A DNA stretch of 64,000 nucleotides from Alphaproteobacteria bacterium HT1-32 (GTDB lineage Bacteria; Pseudomonadota; Alphaproteobacteria; Rhodospirillales; HT1-32), in NCBI GenBank assembly GCA_009649675.1, contig WJPL01000003.1, forward strand, positions 285,645 through 349,644. Direction: 5' to 3'. The position numbers were made by a program, and so were the translations under genes. Below the pieces are notes generated by a model. That model had not been told where the DNA came from, searched no databases, and was given only the letters and a program-made list of their open reading frames with translations. Of this stretch, positions 1-5,949 are shown piece by piece. Position 1 is the stretch's first letter. Each line of letters starts with the position of its first letter.

Positions 1-333
1 GTCAAGATGATGAAGAATATCATGGGCAAGCTCATCGAACGAGTTCCACCATTCGTCGCCGAAAGACGGTGTCTCCTGCATCATTTCGATCAGCTTGCGA
101 TGTTCACCATGCTCTTCAACCGCATGCAGCGCCTGATCGCCAAGCGACTCCAGCCGGGCGAGATGAGCGAACAGAACATGCTGTTCCGCTTCATGGTGAA
201 CCATCAGCTCAAGCGCCAGATCATCGTAATGGCGGGCAACAACCTTCCGGTCCTGACCTTTAGCCCGCTGCACAGCAGTGATTCGCTCGCGCAGGCTGTC
301 ATGGTCGTCTTTCAGCAAAGTGAAGATGCTCAT
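1..333 (-). CDS. Hemerythrin HHE-domain protein (3' end outside window)
   Basis: The minus strand is open from an ATG at 333 to the window edge (111 codons, C-terminus missing). The translation starts MSIFTLLKDDHDSLRERI and carries the spaced His/Glu pattern of hemerythrin HHE domains: LLKDDHD near the N-terminus, MVHHEAEQH about 40 residues later, EEHGEH, and DILHHLD at the edge. These domains bind a di-iron centre and handle O2, NO or iron; the exact role here is unknown. An AAAGGAG Shine-Dalgarno lies 7 bases before the ATG. A perfect general-stress promoter (368-392) precedes it, so it is probably a stress-induced gene. It follows the terminator of the anti-sigma gene and so is its own unit. 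Confidence 0.85.
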   Translation of the reverse strand, partial: MSIFTLLKDDHDSLRERITAVQRAKGQDRKVVARHYDDLALELMVHHEAEQHVLFAHLARLESLGDQALHAVEEHGEHRKLIEMMQETPSFGDEWWNSFDELAHDILHHLD

Positions 334-367
334 TCAAGAACTCCTTTGGAATGAATGTCATAAGACA

Positions 368-392
368 AACGCCTGGGAGTTATGGAGGTTCC
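368..392 (-). promoter_or_regulatory. EcfG-type promoter (GGAAC-N16-CGTT) for the hemerythrin gene
   Basis: On the minus strand GGAAC (392-388) is followed after exactly 16 bases by CGTT (371-368), about 35 bases before the hemerythrin start codon. This is the alphaproteobacterial general stress response consensus. Three more exact copies with the same spacing lie within the next 2.6 kb. Confidence 0.8.
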
Positions 393-404
393 GGATAGCA
401 GGCA

Positions 405-436
405 CAAAAAACCCGAAGAACCTTGGTTCTCCGGGT
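405..436 (-). terminator. Rho-independent terminator after the anti-sigma gene
   Basis: On the minus strand a 12-bp stem (ACCCGGAGAACC, 436-425, pairing with GGTTCTTCGGGT, 422-411; one G-T pair) is followed by a run of Ts to about 405. It begins next to the stop codon of the anti-sigma-like gene. Confidence 0.85.
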
Positions 437-634
437 TTATGAACGCCAGTCCTTTGCGGACCCGAATGCTCTGAACATCTCGCCTATCTGTAACTGATAG
501 GAATGAATGCGGCGAAGCAGATCCGGTCGGGTGGCAAGATATTTCTCATACTCGCATCGACGGTCACGATGCATCTGACCATCGATGTAGGCATGAAGAT
601 CTTCCTCCGACCATTTCTTGTCATCAGCACTCAA
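437..634 (-). CDS. Short anti-sigma-factor-like protein
   Basis: A 65-residue protein 25 bp downstream of the ECF sigma gene and in the same direction. It contains SEEDLHAYIDGQM followed by an arginine-rich helix and YLATRPDLLRRI, which resembles the N-terminal sigma-binding domain of anti-sigma factors. It lacks the HxxxCxxC zinc motif and has no membrane segment, so it would be a soluble, minimal anti-sigma factor. It does not look like NepR. The start must be TTG (634), because an in-frame stop lies 13 bases upstream and no ATG/GTG is available; GAGGG sits just before it. The anti-sigma role is inferred from position and the weak domain match. Confidence 0.65.
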   Translation of the reverse strand: MSADDKKWSEEDLHAYIDGQMHRDRRCEYEKYLATRPDLLRRIHSYQLQIGEMFRAFGSAKDWRS

Positions 635-659
635 AAGACCCTCAGCTCATCCATTCAAC

Positions 660-1205
660 TCACATAGCATGAACGACATTATGAGCTGACTGTTCCCGCC
701 GGCGGCGCATTTTCGGCGCTGCGGCCTGAGTCTGGATATCCCGGAGACGCTCACGGGCCCGGAACAGACGGGACTTCACAGTCCCGACCTTGATCTCCAG
801 AACTTCAGCAGCTTCTTCATAAGCCATGCCTTCCATCCCGATAAGGATCATGATCTGCTGATCCCGTGCGTCAAGCTTGGCAAAGGCCCGGCGGAAATCA
901 CGCATTTCAAGAGAACCGAGCTGATCACCATTGGTGCTGGCACCATCTGACCATTCTTCCAGCGGTACATGTACGCCACGACGGACATCCTTGCGCTTAC
1001 GATCGCACTGCAGGTTATGCATGATCGTAAACATCCATGTCCGCAGGTTGGTGCCAGGCTGAAACTGTTCCTGACGCGAGAGCGCACGCTCAACGCAGTC
1101 CTGTATCAGATCTTCAGCAGCATGCGGATTCCGCTCAAGCGCATGGGCATAACGGCGAATACTCGGCAACTGTTCTTCGATCATTTCGTAGACTTCGCTT
1201 TGCAT
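660..1205 (-). CDS. RNA polymerase ECF sigma factor (possibly EcfG-like)
   Basis: A 181-residue sigma-70 family protein. Region 2 is at about 12-75 (AAEDLIQDCVERAL, then FQPGTNLRTWMFTIMHNL) and region 4 at about 105-165 (DARDQQIMILIGMEGMAYEEAAEVLEI, GTVKSRLFRARERL). The length and the FQPGTN-W-FTI-NL signature resemble EcfG, the general stress sigma factor. The four GGAAC-N16-CGTT promoters nearby support a general-stress role, but PhyR and NepR are not in the window, so assignment to EcfG is tentative. GGAG lies 7 bases before the ATG. The partner gene downstream (437-634) probably restrains it. No GGAAC-N16-CGTT promoter was found upstream of this gene. Confidence 0.9.
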   Translation of the reverse strand: MQSEVYEMIEEQLPSIRRYAHALERNPHAAEDLIQDCVERALSRQEQFQPGTNLRTWMFTIMHNLQCDRKRKDVRRGVHVPLEEWSDGASTNGDQLGSLEMRDFRRAFAKLDARDQQIMILIGMEGMAYEEAAEVLEIKVGTVKSRLFRARERLRDIQTQAAAPKMRRRREQSAHNVVHAM

Positions 1206-1240
1206 CTGTCGACTCCAGTCGTGTTGTTCGATGACCAGAA

Positions 1241-1402
1241 TCTACCCAGAACAAATTATTACTACAATAAAAACCGCTGACATTAGTTATACATCATAAA
1301 CATATTATGTAATATATTATATAATGTAATTTATGTACTATACTCACATACATTAAGTTAACCAGATTACGCATTATCAGGGAAATCCATTGCTTACTTA
1401 AA
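1241..1402. promoter_or_regulatory. AT-rich divergent control region
   Basis: The gap between the sigma gene and the ribbon-helix-helix gene is strikingly AT-rich, with runs such as ATGTAATATATTATATAATG around 1308-1328, in an otherwise GC-rich window. It must hold the promoters of both divergent genes. Several overlapping imperfect ATGTAA/TTACAT-type repeats could be binding sites for the adjacent ribbon-helix-helix protein. No clear -35/-10 pair is assigned. Confidence 0.4.
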
Positions 1403-1477
1403 TTGAGTAAGTTACTCATAAAAAAAGACAACCGAACACGATTAGCTGTCAGGGCAGAAACAAGTGGAAAGATGGAG

Positions 1478-1729
1478 ATGTCTGATGGACAACCACAGAC
1501 GCAGACTGCTGTGACCGGCGGCAAAAAGCGCACCGAACGCCTTCAGGTCATGCTGGAACCAGAAGAACTTGAAGCCATTGATATCTGGAAATTTGAAAAC
1601 CGGCTGCCGACACGGGCCGCAGCAATCAGAGAACTTCTGCGCCGCGGTCTGCTGGCTCAAGAACCGAAAATCTCTGCAGAAGCGGGCAGGGGGAATACGC
1701 GCAACTTTGGTGTTCTTCGGAGACAATAA
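1478..1729 (+). CDS. Ribbon-helix-helix DNA-binding protein
   Basis: An 83-residue protein whose middle reads ERLQVMLEPEELEAIDIWKFENRLPT, then RAAAIRELLRRGL: a short beta strand followed by two helices, the pattern of MetJ/Arc-type (CopG-like) ribbon-helix-helix regulators. The frame is open upstream to a TTG at 1403 and has ATGs at 1472 and 1478; 1478 is preferred because GGAAAG lies 6 bases before it. No toxin gene adjoins it, so it is more likely a free-standing regulator than an antitoxin. It converges on the OmpA-like gene with a shared hairpin. Confidence 0.7.
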   Translation: MSDGQPQTQTAVTGGKKRTERLQVMLEPEELEAIDIWKFENRLPTRAAAIRELLRRGLLAQEPKISAEAGRGNTRNFGVLRRQ

Positions 1730-1758
1730 AAAACGGGGCACCCGAAGGTGCCCCGTTT
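1728..1758 (-). terminator. Terminator between convergent genes (serves the OmpA-like gene)
   Basis: A perfect 12-bp stem (AAACGGGGCACC, 1731-1742; GGTGCCCCGTTT, 1747-1758) with a CGAA/TTCG loop. The T tract is on the minus strand (As at 1728-1733 on plus), so it mainly ends the OmpA-like transcript. It may also slow the incoming ribbon-helix-helix transcript. Confidence 0.88.
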
Positions 1759-1780
1759 GCCGTCCAGTAATGCAGAGAGA

Positions 1781-2668
1781 TTACTCAACGAGGATTTCGA
1801 CGCGACGATTCCAGGCATTCTTCACCTCATCATCGGTCTTGATCGCCGGATCGACTTCACCAAAGGCCAGAACCGTAATGTCTTTCTCCGGGATACCGGC
1901 GATCATCAGCTGCTGACGAACCGCCTCAGCCCGTTTCTTGGAAAGCTCCAGGTTATAGTCCTGCGGACCAACCCTGTCTGCATGGCCGGAAATAAGAATC
2001 TTCTCCTTACCGGCAAACTTGGCATCCGAACGATAGGTCGTAATCGCATCGCCAATCGCTGTCTGGTCTTCCTCTCCGATAACCGCACTATCAAACGGGA
2101 AGTACAGTTCAAAGAGTGACGTCGGTGCAGGTGCTGATACAGGCGCCTCAACCTTTGCCGTCGGCTTCGGTTCCATCATTGCCGTATCGACCCGGTCCAT
2201 GGCAGCCATGAACTGGTTACGACACGCCGCAATATGTGCTGTCTGCCAGTTTTCTTCCTGCTGCTCGACCCAGCAATCGAATTTTGCCTGCGCTTCGGCA
2301 ACAGCCATCGGTGCCTTGGTACGGGCACCACCATCAAGCGCTGAAACCAGCTGGGTACGGGCAATGGAAAGCTCGGTCTGATGTTCGGCCGGCAAGTCCC
2401 ATTCCTTCAGAGTGGTCGGTTTGACATCATTGCCTTGAGCGGCTGTCAGGCCTTTTTCAGCCCAGCGATCAGCATCCCGCCAATCCTGCATCTTGTCATA
2501 TTCAAAAGCTGCGATCTGGCGATACTCGTCAACCAGCGCATTCTGATGCTGTGAGCCTGTCGGCTGAGCACCGCGAAGCGCCGTCATATTGGGCTCGACA
2601 TCCCAGGTGCTGCAAGCCGCAGCAAGGGAAGACGCAACAACTGCTGTGATAATTTTACGGTAGGCCAT
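1781..2668 (-). CDS. OmpA-family outer-membrane lipoprotein
   Basis: A 295-residue protein. The N-terminus is a lipoprotein signal ending in the lipobox LAAAC (Cys19), so it should be lipid-anchored. Residues ~40-170 are helical with no family I recognise. Residues ~185-295 form an OmpA/MotB C-terminal peptidoglycan-binding domain (FPFDSAVI; SGHADRVGPQDYNLELSKKR; FGEVDPAI; WNRRVEI). It probably links the envelope to peptidoglycan. It is preceded by a perfect GGAAC-N16-CGTT promoter at 2733-2757, so its synthesis is probably under general stress control. Confidence 0.88.
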   Translation of the reverse strand: MAYRKIITAVVASSLAAACSTWDVEPNMTALRGAQPTGSQHQNALVDEYRQIAAFEYDKMQDWRDADRWAEKGLTAAQGNDVKPTTLKEWDLPAEHQTELSIARTQLVSALDGGARTKAPMAVAEAQAKFDCWVEQQEENWQTAHIAACRNQFMAAMDRVDTAMMEPKPTAKVEAPVSAPAPTSLFELYFPFDSAVIGEEDQTAIGDAITTYRSDAKFAGKEKILISGHADRVGPQDYNLELSKKRAEAVRQQLMIAGIPEKDITVLAFGEVDPAIKTDDEVKNAWNRRVEILVE

Positions 2669-2732
2669 GGAATGGTCTCCTTTTACTTCATTAATTTGGA
2701 GAAGCGCCTGTTCGACGCCTTACCCGACCTTT

Positions 2733-2757
2733 AACGAGGCGGGGTTGAAATAGTTCC
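2733..2757 (-). promoter_or_regulatory. EcfG-type promoter of the OmpA-like lipoprotein gene
   Basis: Minus strand GGAAC (2757-2753), 16-base spacer, CGTT (2736-2733), about 65 bases before the OmpA-like start codon. It is an exact match to the general stress consensus, and the -35 element lies just past the stop codon of the small upstream gene. Confidence 0.85.
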
Positions 2758-2765
2758 GAGAAAGT

Positions 2766-2900
2766 TTATGCGGAGAAATAAACAGCCGCAGAAATGACAG
2801 CGATAGAAAGTACAGTTGAGCAAACAACAACCTTTCTCATACGCCCGGACGTTTCTCCCTGACGTACCTGTTCTTTTTCGATTTTAACTGGGTCAGTCAT
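2766..2900 (-). CDS. Small single-span membrane protein (44 aa)
   Basis: A short frame with strong translation signals: AAGGAG 6 bases before an ATG at 2900. It encodes a charged N-terminus (MTDPVKIEKEQVRQGETSGR), then RMRKVVV and about 20 hydrophobic residues ending AAVYFSA. This is one membrane span near the C-terminus, probably with the N-terminus in the cytoplasm. I recognise no family. It has its own exact GGAAC-N16-CGTT promoter (2935-2959), so it is probably a stress-induced small protein. It is not simply cotranscribed with the OmpA-like gene, which has a separate promoter. Confidence 0.75.
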   Translation of the reverse strand: MTDPVKIEKEQVRQGETSGRMRKVVVCSTVLSIAVISAAVYFSA

Positions 2901-2934
2901 ATCAAACTCCTTTTCTTCTTATATGCACTGCGTG

Positions 2935-2959
2935 AACGCTGATTATTTATATTTGTTCC
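2935..2959 (-). promoter_or_regulatory. EcfG-type promoter of the 44-aa membrane protein
   Basis: Minus strand GGAAC (2959-2955), 16-base spacer, CGTT (2938-2935), 35 bases before the start codon. Its -35 element is 3 bases from the -35 of the divergent promoter at 2963-2987. Confidence 0.85.
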
Positions 2960-2962
2960 CAT

Positions 2963-2987
2963 GGAACTTCCGAAAATCATTGGCGTT
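2963..2987 (+). promoter_or_regulatory. EcfG-type promoter of the coiled-coil operon
   Basis: GGAAC (2963-2967), 16-base spacer, CGTT (2984-2987), 47 bases before the start at 3034. With the divergent promoter it forms the palindrome GTTCC-CAT-GGAAC (2955-2967), so two holoenzymes could hardly bind at once. Confidence 0.85.
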
Positions 2988-3033
2988 TATCCTGTACTGC
3001 CTCAACAGCGGGGCACGAAATAAGGAGACCACC

Positions 3034-3324
3034 ATGTCAAAAGCAGAAGAGTACAGTCAGAAACTGAAAGCCGAACTGAAGGACATTGAAGCTGAAATGA
3101 AGCATCTGGAGGCCGATATCGAGCGCGCCAAGGCTGACGGCAAAAATGACCTCGACGAGTTCCGGCGGGAGGTTTCCGCCCAGTACGAAAAATCGAGATT
3201 TGAGATGGAAAAGCTCCGGGCTTCCGGTGAGGCCAGTCTGGAGCAGGTCAAACAGAGCGCCGAGATGGCTTACCTTGACCTCAGAAAAGCAATCTCGAAT
3301 GCCCGTAATCGTCTCTCCGGCTAA
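3034..3324 (+). CDS. Coiled-coil stress protein (cytoplasmic)
   Basis: A 96-residue, almost wholly helical and highly charged protein (AELKDIEAEMKHLEADIERA and similar heptads), with no signal peptide. It resembles the small coiled-coil proteins annotated as sll1863-type stress response proteins; the molecular function is unknown. The longest frame begins at 2923, but AAGGAG lies 6 bases before the ATG at 3034 and the upstream part overlaps the promoter, so 3034 is the start. It is first in a two-gene unit driven by the stress promoter at 2963, followed by a related secreted protein. Confidence 0.8.
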   Translation: MSKAEEYSQKLKAELKDIEAEMKHLEADIERAKADGKNDLDEFRREVSAQYEKSRFEMEKLRASGEASLEQVKQSAEMAYLDLRKAISNARNRLSG

Positions 3325-3366
3325 TCAAGCAACATTTTCCTGACGAACCCAAGAAAGGACCAGAAC

Positions 3367-3783
3367 ATGAAACCGACCTATCTCAAGTTTGCCACCGCCG
3401 TTGCTCTGGCAACCACACTTGTTGCAACGTCAGTCCATGCAGAATCCAAAAAGGAAGATCCGGTTACCTACGAACAGGTTTCGGACTACACCGTCGAGCA
3501 AAAGACCGAGGCGGTGACCTGGCTGGAAGAGCGCGCTGACGACCTCGACCGTCAGATTGATGAACTCGACCAGAAAATGGCCAACGCCGGTGATGCGATG
3601 GCCAGGAAGTGGGAAGAGGTCAAGATCGACCTTGCTGCCAAGCGTGAGGCTGTGGCCCGGGATCTTGAAAAATTCAAGAATGCATCGGCTGATGCCTGGG
3701 ACAGCGCCAAGGCCAGCATGGTGGAATCCATGCAGGACATGGAACGCGCCTATGATGCGGCAGCAGAAGAGCTGAGTAAGTAA
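3367..3783 (+). CDS. Secreted coiled-coil protein
   Basis: A 138-residue protein with a Sec signal peptide (hydrophobic stretch ~10-22, cleavage near VHA-ES, residue 25). The mature part is one long coiled coil (LEERADDLDRQIDELDQKMA; repeated K/E/A-rich heptads). It should be periplasmic. It resembles the preceding gene in composition, so the pair may be a cytoplasmic and a periplasmic version of a coiled-coil stress protein. AAAGGA precedes the ATG, 42 bp after the previous stop, and a strong terminator follows. Confidence 0.8.
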   Translation: MKPTYLKFATAVALATTLVATSVHAESKKEDPVTYEQVSDYTVEQKTEAVTWLEERADDLDRQIDELDQKMANAGDAMARKWEEVKIDLAAKREAVARDLEKFKNASADAWDSAKASMVESMQDMERAYDAAAEELSK

Positions 3784-3804
3784 GTAAACCGGCATCAATA
3801 CCGG

Positions 3805-3835
3805 AAAGGCGGGCGCGGCGGCATCCGCCTTTTTT
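3805..3835 (+). terminator. Rho-independent terminator of the coiled-coil operon
   Basis: AAAGGCGG (3805-3812) pairs with CCGCCTTT (3825-3832), followed by more Ts to 3835. It ends the stress operon. The longest frame of the next gene would begin inside it, which argues for a later start of that gene. Confidence 0.85.
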
Positions 3836-3932
3836 GATTCCGTTACATGAAAATCCGGCCAAAGCGCATGACAGAGGGCTGCCTGACAGCTATCAGTCGC
3901 CACCCTCCACAGAATCTAGTGATTGCCAGCTG

Positions 3933-4775
3933 ATGTTTTCAGAATTTGATCCCGTTTTTCTCGCCGGTCTCGTTGCCGCATTGCTCGCCACCGGTGTGAT
4001 TGGTGGTCTGATGGCCGGTCTGCTCGGCGTCGGCGGCGGCATTGTTATCGTGCCCGTGCTCTATCACGCCTTTTCCCTGCTGGGGATTGCCCCGGAAGTG
4101 CTGATGCATATCGCCGTGGGCACATCACTGGCGACAATCGTTGCAACCTCCATCTCGTCCGCCCGGGCGCATTACCGCAAGGGTGGGATCGATGTTGACC
4201 TCCTGAAATCCTGGGGCCCCTTCATTGCCCTCGGCGTCCTCCTCGGGGCCGTCCTTGGCGCCAATCTGGATGGTCTTGTGCTGTCCGGTATCTTTGCCGT
4301 CATTGCATTGTTCGTGGCAGCCAACATGGCCTTCCGGCCGGATGGATGGCATATGCGCGAAACGCTGCCCGGTGCGCCCGGCCGGCAAATCATTGCAACC
4401 ATCATCGGATTTTTCTCGGTCATGATGGGTATCGGCGGCGGAACACTCGCCGTACCAACCCTGACAGCCTTTAATTATCCTATTCGCAAAGCTGTCGGCA
4501 CAGCTTCAGCGATCGGGCTGATCATCGCCATTCCGGGTGCTGCCAGCTTTGCGATTTTCGGCTGGGGCAGGGCAGAGCTTCCTCCCTTTTCCCTTGGCTA
4601 CATCAACCTGATCGGCTTTGCGCTGATTGTGCCGATGTCTGTCTTCATGGCACCGGTCGGTGCAAAACTGGCCTACACGATTAACACCCGCATGTTGCGG
4701 CTGTGTTTTGCCATATTTCTGCTGATCACCGGCTTGCGGATGCTCTATGATATATACGGGGCCTACGCCGTCTGA
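3933..4775 (+). CDS. TauE/SafE-family sulfite/anion exporter
   Basis: A 280-residue polytopic membrane protein with about eight hydrophobic segments. The two family signature loops are present: GLLGVGGGIVIVP near residue 30 and MGIGGGTLAVP near 165, which mark the two inverted halves of TauE/SafE permeases. The family exports sulfite, sulfoacetate and related anions; the substrate here is unknown. The ATG at 3933 is preferred over 3834, because the earlier frame starts inside a terminator and adds a non-membrane leader. The Shine-Dalgarno is weak. It converges with the GntR gene and the two stop codons lie in one inverted repeat. Confidence 0.85.
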   Translation: MFSEFDPVFLAGLVAALLATGVIGGLMAGLLGVGGGIVIVPVLYHAFSLLGIAPEVLMHIAVGTSLATIVATSISSARAHYRKGGIDVDLLKSWGPFIALGVLLGAVLGANLDGLVLSGIFAVIALFVAANMAFRPDGWHMRETLPGAPGRQIIATIIGFFSVMMGIGGGTLAVPTLTAFNYPIRKAVGTASAIGLIIAIPGAASFAIFGWGRAELPPFSLGYINLIGFALIVPMSVFMAPVGAKLAYTINTRMLRLCFAIFLLITGLRMLYDIYGAYAV

Positions 4776-4793
4776 TCTGCACGCGGATCAGAC
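4770..4793. terminator. Inverted repeat spanning two convergent stop codons
   Basis: GTCTGATC (4770-4777) and GATCAGAC (4786-4793) are a perfect 8-bp inverted repeat covering both the permease and GntR stop codons. There is no good T tract on either side, so termination is possible but weakly supported. Confidence 0.45.
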
Positions 4794-5471
4794 GTTGTTC
4801 AGGCCGGATGTTCGCAGAATATCGACCAGCGTCCGGCCGCTTACCTCCCGGTGCCGACTGTGTACTTCCCGCGCTTTTTCCGAATCACGGGCGGCAATGG
4901 CAGCCAGTAATTCCCGGTGATCCTTGTTGGAATTTGTCGGCCTCGGTCGCAGCTTGAGCGTCACCATCCGGACCCTGTGTGCCTGATCCCAGAAATTCTC
5001 CACCAGCGCCATCAGCCGCCGGTTGGCACAGTAGTTCAGAAGCAACTGATGAAACCGTTCATCAGCTGTTGCCCAGGCAGATAAATCGTCGCTGACCAGC
5101 GCATCATCCATATCGCTGACAGCCTTTTCCAGTGCTTCGAACTCTTCCACAGAGAGCCCGCGTTTTGCGACTTCTGCAGCTGCGGTCGATTCCAGCGATG
5201 TCAGAACCAGATAGATCTCTTCCATGTCATCAGCAGAAATCGGCAGCACCCGCATGCCATGCCGGGGCTTGACCTCAACCAGTCCTTCATTTGCAAGACG
5301 CATCATAGCTTCACGGGCGGGGGTTCGGCTCATCCCCAGCTCGGCAGCTATTTCCTGTTCGAGCAAATTTGCTCCCGGCGATAACTCGTTATCCAGAATG
5401 CGGCGTTTAAGTTCCCGGTAAGCCTGTTCGGCATAGGGAATTCGCGAACCGGTTCGTTCCGTGACATCCAT
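4788..5471 (-). CDS. GntR-family regulator, FadR/FCD type
   Basis: A 227-residue regulator. Residues ~10-75 are a GntR winged helix (YRELKRRILDNELSPGANLL, ELGMSRTPAREAMMRLANEGL, VEVKPRHGMRV). Residues ~85-215 form an all-helical FCD ligand domain with the usual metal/acid-binding His residues (ERFHQLLL, RHREV). It lies divergent from an ABM-domain gene and an acyl-CoA ligase gene, so it probably represses that pair in response to an acid or acyl-CoA. A 12-bp palindrome lies between the two genes. Confidence 0.9.
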   Translation of the reverse strand: MDVTERTGSRIPYAEQAYRELKRRILDNELSPGANLLEQEIAAELGMSRTPAREAMMRLANEGLVEVKPRHGMRVLPISADDMEEIYLVLTSLESTAAAEVAKRGLSVEEFEALEKAVSDMDDALVSDDLSAWATADERFHQLLLNYCANRRLMALVENFWDQAHRVRMVTLKLRPRPTNSNKDHRELLAAIAARDSEKAREVHSRHREVSGRTLVDILRTSGLNNV

Positions 5472-5527
5472 GCGAAACCCGTCTCCTCCATCGCATTCAT
5501 TATTATCACCAGACGTTGTGCGATCAT

Positions 5528-5559
5528 GTTTGTTACAGCAAACTGATCATCTGCAGATG
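5528..5559. promoter_or_regulatory. Candidate operator for the GntR regulator
   Basis: The divergent gap contains a perfect 12-bp palindrome CATCTGCAGATG (5548-5559), and next to it GTTTG-TTACAG-CAAAC (5528-5543), an inverted repeat with 5-bp arms. Either could be the operator. The assignment rests only on position and symmetry. Confidence 0.4.
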
Positions 5560-5615
5560 CCTGATTATGCGTCTGATATGATTCTAGCAATGAACAAGGT
5601 ATGAGGGAACGACGA

Positions 5616-5900
5616 ATGCATGCTGTCCTGGTCTGGTTTGATGTTCAGCCGCAACGGCGGGCGGATTTTTATGAAGCAATGATGGCACAGGCTGCCAACT
5701 CGCTGGCACTGGAATCCGACTGCCATTATTTCGATGTCTGCACATCAGAACAGCATCCCAACCGGTTCTTTCTGTACGAATTGTACACGGATGCCGCTGC
5801 CTTCCAGACCCATCTGGATTCCGATCATTTCAAGTCTTTCAATGAAAAGGTCACGCCCTGGGTCACCGGAAAATCTGTTGAGACCTGGAAACGTCAGTAG
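5616..5900 (+). CDS. ABM-domain (dimeric ferredoxin-like) protein
   Basis: A 94-residue protein matching the antibiotic-biosynthesis-monooxygenase fold: MHAVLVWFDVQPQRRADF at the start, CHYFDVCTSEQHPNRFFLYELY in the middle and FQTHLDSDHFKSF near the end. Members are small cofactor-free oxygenases, isomerases or dimeric companions of catabolic enzymes. ATG 5616 has GAGGGA 7 bases upstream and is chosen over 5601. It lies 49 bp before the acyl-CoA ligase and probably shares its promoter, so it may act on the same substrate. Confidence 0.8.
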   Translation: MHAVLVWFDVQPQRRADFYEAMMAQAANSLALESDCHYFDVCTSEQHPNRFFLYELYTDAAAFQTHLDSDHFKSFNEKVTPWVTGKSVETWKRQ

Positions 5901-5949
5901 CCCTTACGAAACAATCTGAGCGGATATTCAACAGGCAGACAGCCCGCCC

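Noticed and set aside
7-354. Plus-strand 115-codon frame at the left edge
   Set aside because: The opposite strand encodes a clear hemerythrin domain with conserved His/Glu residues and a proper ribosome site and promoter.
4770-4793. Strong rho-independent terminator for the TauE/SafE gene
   Set aside because: The stem is perfect but no T tract follows on either strand; recorded only as a weak terminator/inverted repeat.
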